From assembly GCF_900110255.1 (NCBI RefSeq), contig NZ_FODD01000009.1:1-64000 (forward strand): a stretch of 64,000 nucleotides of DNA, given 5' to 3'. The notes under the pieces are model-generated. The model was not told the origin of the DNA and did not search any database. It was given only the letters and a program-made list of their open reading frames with translations. Both the position numbers and the translations under genes were made by a program. Below are positions 61,301 to 64,000 of the stretch, in pieces. Origin of the DNA: Actinacidiphila rubida (lineage in GTDB: Bacteria; Actinomycetota; Actinomycetes; Streptomycetales; Streptomycetaceae). The first letter of the stretch is position 1; every line of letters begins with the position of its first letter.

Positions 61301-62191
61301 ATGCCGATCACCGAGGTCGGGGGCCACCGGTTCAAGATCAGCCACCTCGACCGCGTGCTGTGGCCGCAGACCGGTACGACCAAGGCCGAGCTGCTGCACT
61401 ACTACGCGACGGTCGGAGAGGTGATGCTGCCGCACCTCCGGGGCCGCCAGGTGAGTTTCGTGCGCACCCCGGACGGCGTGGAGGGGCAGCGCTTCTTCCA
61501 GAAACGCCCGCCGGCCGGTACGCCCGACTGGGTGACGGTGGCCGAGACCGTCCGCAACAGCGGCGAGACGATGGAACAGGTGCAGGTCGACGACCTGGCC
61601 ACGCTCGTCTGGGCCGGCAACCTGTCGTGCGTGGAGATCCACACCCACCAGTGGCTCGCGGACGCGCCCGGCACCGCGGACCGGCTGGTGCTCGACCTGG
61701 ATCCGGGCCCCGGCCGCACGGTCGTGGACTGCTGCCGCGTCGCGCTGCTGCTGCGCGACCGGCTCGCCGAGGACGGCCTCACCAGCTGGGCGAAGACCAG
61801 CGGTTCCAAGGGGCTGCATCTGCTCGCCGCGCTGCGCGGTGCGAGCCCGCAGTCGGCCAGCGACTACGCCAAGGCCGTGGCGCGGGAGCTGGAGACCCGC
61901 CACCCCGACACCGTCATCTCCCGGATGACCAGGGCCGATCGCACCGGCAAGGTCTTCATCGACTGGTCGCAGAACGCCGCCCGCAAGACCACCGCCGCCC
62001 CCTACACCGTCCGTGCCAGGGAGACGCCGACCGTCTCCACCCCGGTGTCCTGGCGCGAGGTGGCGGCCGCCGAGCGGCCCGAGCACCTCGGGTTCACCAT
62101 CGCCGACGTGCCCGGGCGGATCGCCGTGGACGGCGACCTGATGGCGGGACTGCTCGATCCCGGCAGTGCCGGAGCGCTGCCGGGATCGTGA
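61301..62191 (+). CDS. ligD: LigD-type primase/polymerase domain protein
   Basis: 296 residues from the ATG at 61301. Polymerase domain of LigD as a separate gene (no ligase or nuclease domain). Catalytic motifs intact: LDLDPG with D132/D134, TSGSKGLHLLA and RTGKVFIDWSQN. Fills or trims broken ends with NTPs during NHEJ with Ku. A TATGGG at 61284 is close to the ATG, so the mRNA may be leaderless. Divergent from ku; the ligase component must be elsewhere. Confidence 0.92.
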   Translation: MPITEVGGHRFKISHLDRVLWPQTGTTKAELLHYYATVGEVMLPHLRGRQVSFVRTPDGVEGQRFFQKRPPAGTPDWVTVAETVRNSGETMEQVQVDDLATLVWAGNLSCVEIHTHQWLADAPGTADRLVLDLDPGPGRTVVDCCRVALLLRDRLAEDGLTSWAKTSGSKGLHLLAALRGASPQSASDYAKAVARELETRHPDTVISRMTRADRTGKVFIDWSQNAARKTTAAPYTVRARETPTVSTPVSWREVAAAERPEHLGFTIADVPGRIAVDGDLMAGLLDPGSAGALPGS

Positions 62192-62239
62192 GGGCGGCGT
62201 GGGTGCCGGGCGGCGTGGGCGCCGGACGGGACGCGGCGG

Positions 62240-62731
62240 TCAGCTCTGCGCGCCGGCCAGGTGCTCGGCCAGCTCCTGCTCGTCCTCGTCGTTGAGCGAG
62301 GTCTTCAGCAGGGTGCCGCCGTAGGGGTGCATCGCCGCGGCGAACTTGTCCTCGGTGATCTTCGAGGCCATGATCACCACGGCCGTCGAGCCGGGCTTCA
62401 GCAGTTCCTGGACCTGGTTGCGGAACTGCTCGTCGATGCCGGACTTGCCCAGCTTGCCGAGCAGGCCGCCCATGGCGGCGCCGGCGAGCAGGCCGAGGCC
62501 CGGGACCAGGAAGAGCAGCCCGAAGACCGTCCCCCACAGCGCGCCGGACGCCGCCGAGACGCCGACGATCTTGCTCGGGGTGTCCACGTGGGTCTTGCCT
62601 TCGGCGTCGACCGACACGATGGCCAGCCCGTTGAGGTTGACCACGTAGTCCTTCTGCAGTGCCTGGACCTTGGCGTACGCGTCGTCGGCGACCTTGGGGT
62701 CGTCGTAACCGATGACGATGAGTTCGGACAT
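62240..62731 (-). CDS. DUF1269 membrane-associated protein
   Basis: 163 residues from the ATG at 62731 (GGAGG upstream). MSELIVIGYDDPKVADDAYAKVQALQ is the DUF1269 start; a hydrophobic hairpin (SGALWGTVFGLLFLVPGLGLLAGAAMGGLLG) follows, then a helical C terminus. Two membrane segments and a cytoplasmic domain are likely. Role unknown; related proteins are linked to stress in some actinobacteria. Confidence 0.83.
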   Translation of the reverse strand: MSELIVIGYDDPKVADDAYAKVQALQKDYVVNLNGLAIVSVDAEGKTHVDTPSKIVGVSAASGALWGTVFGLLFLVPGLGLLAGAAMGGLLGKLGKSGIDEQFRNQVQELLKPGSTAVVIMASKITEDKFAAAMHPYGGTLLKTSLNDEDEQELAEHLAGAQS

Positions 62732-62821
62732 GGGAGGGTGCCTCCTCGGTGAGGTCGGCTCGGAGAGCGACACCTGAACCTTATGTCCGATTTGTCGGGC
62801 CGGTCTACTCTGCCCGAGCGC

Positions 62822-63250
62822 TCACCCGGCCTCCGTCAGGGTCTCGCCGGTCGGGGGCGCCGGCTCCGCGTCCAGCAGCTCCATCTCCGCGTCGGTGAAC
62901 AGCCGCGACCGCAGCAGGAAGCGCACCCCCTCGGGTGCCTCCAGCGAGAAGCCGCTGCCGCGCCCGGGCACCACGTCGACGGTCAGGAACGTGTGGCGCC
63001 AGTACGTGTACTGGCTCGCGCTCATCCAGAACGGCGTGTCCCCGGCGACCCGGCCGAGCAGCACGTCCGCCGCGCCGACCAGGAACTCGCCGCGCGGGTA
63101 GCACATCGGGGAGCTGCCGTCGCAGCAGCCGCCCGACTGGTGGAACATCAGCGGGCCGTGCCGGCCCGCCAGCCGGGTCAGCACGTCCTCCGCCGCGGGG
63201 GACAGCACGACGCGGCGCAGCGGCGAGGCCGCTCCGTCGGCGGCCGCCAT
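62822..63250 (-). CDS. DUF779 family protein
   Basis: 142 residues from the ATG at 63250. The DUF779 signature is present: MFHQSGGCCDGSSPMCYPRGEFL, with three clustered cysteines and a histidine that may bind metal, and GSGFSLEAPEGVRFLLRSRLFTDAEMELL. DUF779 genes normally sit beside an aldehyde dehydrogenase; none is present in the window upstream, where the gap 63251-63628 is gene-poor. Function unknown. Confidence 0.85.
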   Translation of the reverse strand: MAAADGAASPLRRVVLSPAAEDVLTRLAGRHGPLMFHQSGGCCDGSSPMCYPRGEFLVGAADVLLGRVAGDTPFWMSASQYTYWRHTFLTVDVVPGRGSGFSLEAPEGVRFLLRSRLFTDAEMELLDAEPAPPTGETLTEAG

Positions 63251-63628
63251 CAGAAGCCCCCCGGCGCACAGGCGGCCTGTGGCCGTCCTGGCGGCACCGC
63301 CGCCGCGGGAACCGCCCGGATCATCGTCGTGGCCGGCTTCTGGGCCGGGGCGTTGCTCGAGGACACCGTCGCCTCCTGTGCTGCTCGCCTGGCTGATGTC
63401 GACGAGGGGTGCGCCCGGTCGGGTCTCCCGCGTGCCTGGACCGGCGGACGCCTGCGATCCCTCCTGCCGCCGGCCACGACGCACGGAGCACCCCTGCGTC
63501 GGCGGGGTGGACGTCCCCGGATCGTAGGCCGAAGTCGTCGCCCACGGAACACCCCTCGCGCCGGTCCGCGCCCGGCGCACCCACCGCCGACCCCGCCGGC
63601 CGCACCGCACCCGGGCCCGCTCAGGCGG
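63251..63628. other. Gene-poor region upstream of DUF779
   Basis: About 380 bp. No reading frame shows both family resemblance and coding bias; I looked specifically for an aldehyde dehydrogenase C terminus (the usual DUF779 partner) and did not find one. It may contain the DUF779 promoter or the debris of a lost gene. Confidence 0.45.
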
Positions 63629-63868
63629 TCACGCCGCCGGGAAGAGTTCGTCGAGCCGGGCGGAGATGTCGGACGTCCACCCGAACCGCACGGCCTCGTG
63701 GACGCCTTGCCACTGTGGCTCCTTGCTGACACCGATGATCGGGGCGGCGACCAGCGGGTGGTTGACCAGCCAGGCCCGTGCCAGGCCGGCCGGTGTGACG
63801 TCGTGGGCGGCCGCGAGCCGGTCGAACTCCTCCGCCCGCCCCATCAGTTCGGGGTCGCCCAGGAACTC
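63629..63868 (-). pseudogene. Aldo/keto reductase C-terminal fragment
   Basis: On the minus strand, about 78 codons ending at 63629 match the end of aldo/keto reductases: DPELMGRAEEFDRLAAAHDVTPAGLARAWLVNHP and APIIGVSKEPQWQGVHEAVRF...LDELFPAA (in part). The catalytic Asp-Tyr-Lys-His region and all upstream sequence are missing; homology stops near 63868, where a different gene remnant begins on the plus strand. An internal ATG at 63844 exists but the product would be inactive. Confidence 0.65.
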
Positions 63869-63873
63869 GCCGA

Positions 63874-64000
63874 CTGCGCCGCGAGTTCGCCGCCGCCGTC
63901 CGCACCGGCGTGCCCACCTCGCTCGACGCGGCCCGCGGCCTCCACCTCCACCACCTCATCGCCCCGCGGAGTCCCTGGCCGTGTGAGCCGGGGACCCGCC
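63874..64000 (+). pseudogene. Fragment resembling the C terminus of a Gfo/Idh-type oxidoreductase
   Basis: Plus-strand codons from 63874 read LRREFAAAVRTGVPTSLDAARGLHLHHLI, very like the end of Gfo/Idh/MocA-type oxidoreductases, then lose resemblance. There is no start codon or upstream domain because sequence before 63870 belongs to the aldo/keto reductase remnant on the other strand. The window ends at 64000. The assignment is tentative. Confidence 0.4.

Noticed and set aside
63251-63732. Several open frames of 80-160 codons on both strands before the aldo/keto reductase fragment
   Set aside because: None resembles a protein family or the expected aldehyde dehydrogenase partner of DUF779; they look like chance frames in GC-rich DNA.

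Overview
The window is a chromosomal segment of a Streptomyces-type actinomycete. The sequence is very GC-rich with the usual GC-biased third codon positions, many GTG starts, genes packed on both strands, actinobacterial 23S/5S rRNA ends, and Streptomyces-type families (DUF5999, DUF1059, the garA-MerR block, Ku plus stand-alone LigD polymerase). I see no prophage, insertion sequence, CRISPR array, tRNA or polyketide/NRPS cluster.

Layout. 1-360: end of an rRNA operon (23S 3' end, processing stem, 5S, terminator). 421-14170: a conserved actinobacterial block containing a CDP-alcohol phosphatidyltransferase (cardiolipin-synthase type), a nucleotidyltransferase fused to a degenerate phosphomannomutase, DUF881-sbp-DUF881, a GarA-like FHA protein with a zinc ribbon, two MerR regulators around a bifunctional nuclease, DNA polymerase IV, a PRC-barrel protein, and gcvP behind a glycine riboswitch. 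The order parallels the mycobacterial pgsA2-DUF881-sbp-DUF881-gcvH-garA-MerR-nuclease-MerR-gcvB region, but gcvH is missing here. 14.2-24.5 kb: assorted housekeeping and regulatory genes (GCS2-like ligase, CPBP protease, PhzF, methyltransferase, LuxR, AraC/VOC, PadR, LacI). 24.6-36 kb: a secreted GH3 beta-glucosidase facing a LacI regulator, FMN-binding split-barrel proteins, three DMT (EamA) exporters, a MocR regulator and a LysR regulator. 36-46.7 kb: Rieske lipoprotein, S9 peptidase, a HipA-like kinase/DUF3037 pair, FabG plus a second SDR, Ung, a lipoprotein, an oxidoreductase, apolipoprotein N-acyltransferase and a histidine phosphatase. 46.9-50.4 kb: a disulfide-type flavoprotein, an SDR/TetR divergent pair with a double operator, and a split-barrel oxidoreductase. 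50.5-57.3 kb: a probable organosulfur-acquisition locus (ROK regulator, flavin reductase, ABC importer, FMN-dependent monooxygenase). 57.3-64 kb: quinone-type reductase, GNAT, SDR, the NHEJ pair Ku/LigD-Pol, DUF1269, DUF779, and two gene remnants meeting near 63870.

The most interesting signals are regulatory. The sulfur locus carries two apparently leaderless cysteine-containing small ORFs (50571-50651 and 52125-52307). Each follows a TTGACC-18-bp promoter. The second encodes five cysteines in eight codons and is followed by tandem repeats able to form competing hairpins, which looks like a cysteine-responsive attenuation device. A second structured leader (29842-30030) precedes an EamA exporter: it has an 11-codon upstream ORF and three hairpins, the last of which covers the Shine-Dalgarno sequence.

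Other points of note are the degenerate phosphomannomutase domain, the zinc-ribbon GarA, Pol IV with a Tudor-like tail, the HipA-like kinase without a HipB, the paired TetR operators, and the tandemly duplicated Shine-Dalgarno upstream of ku.
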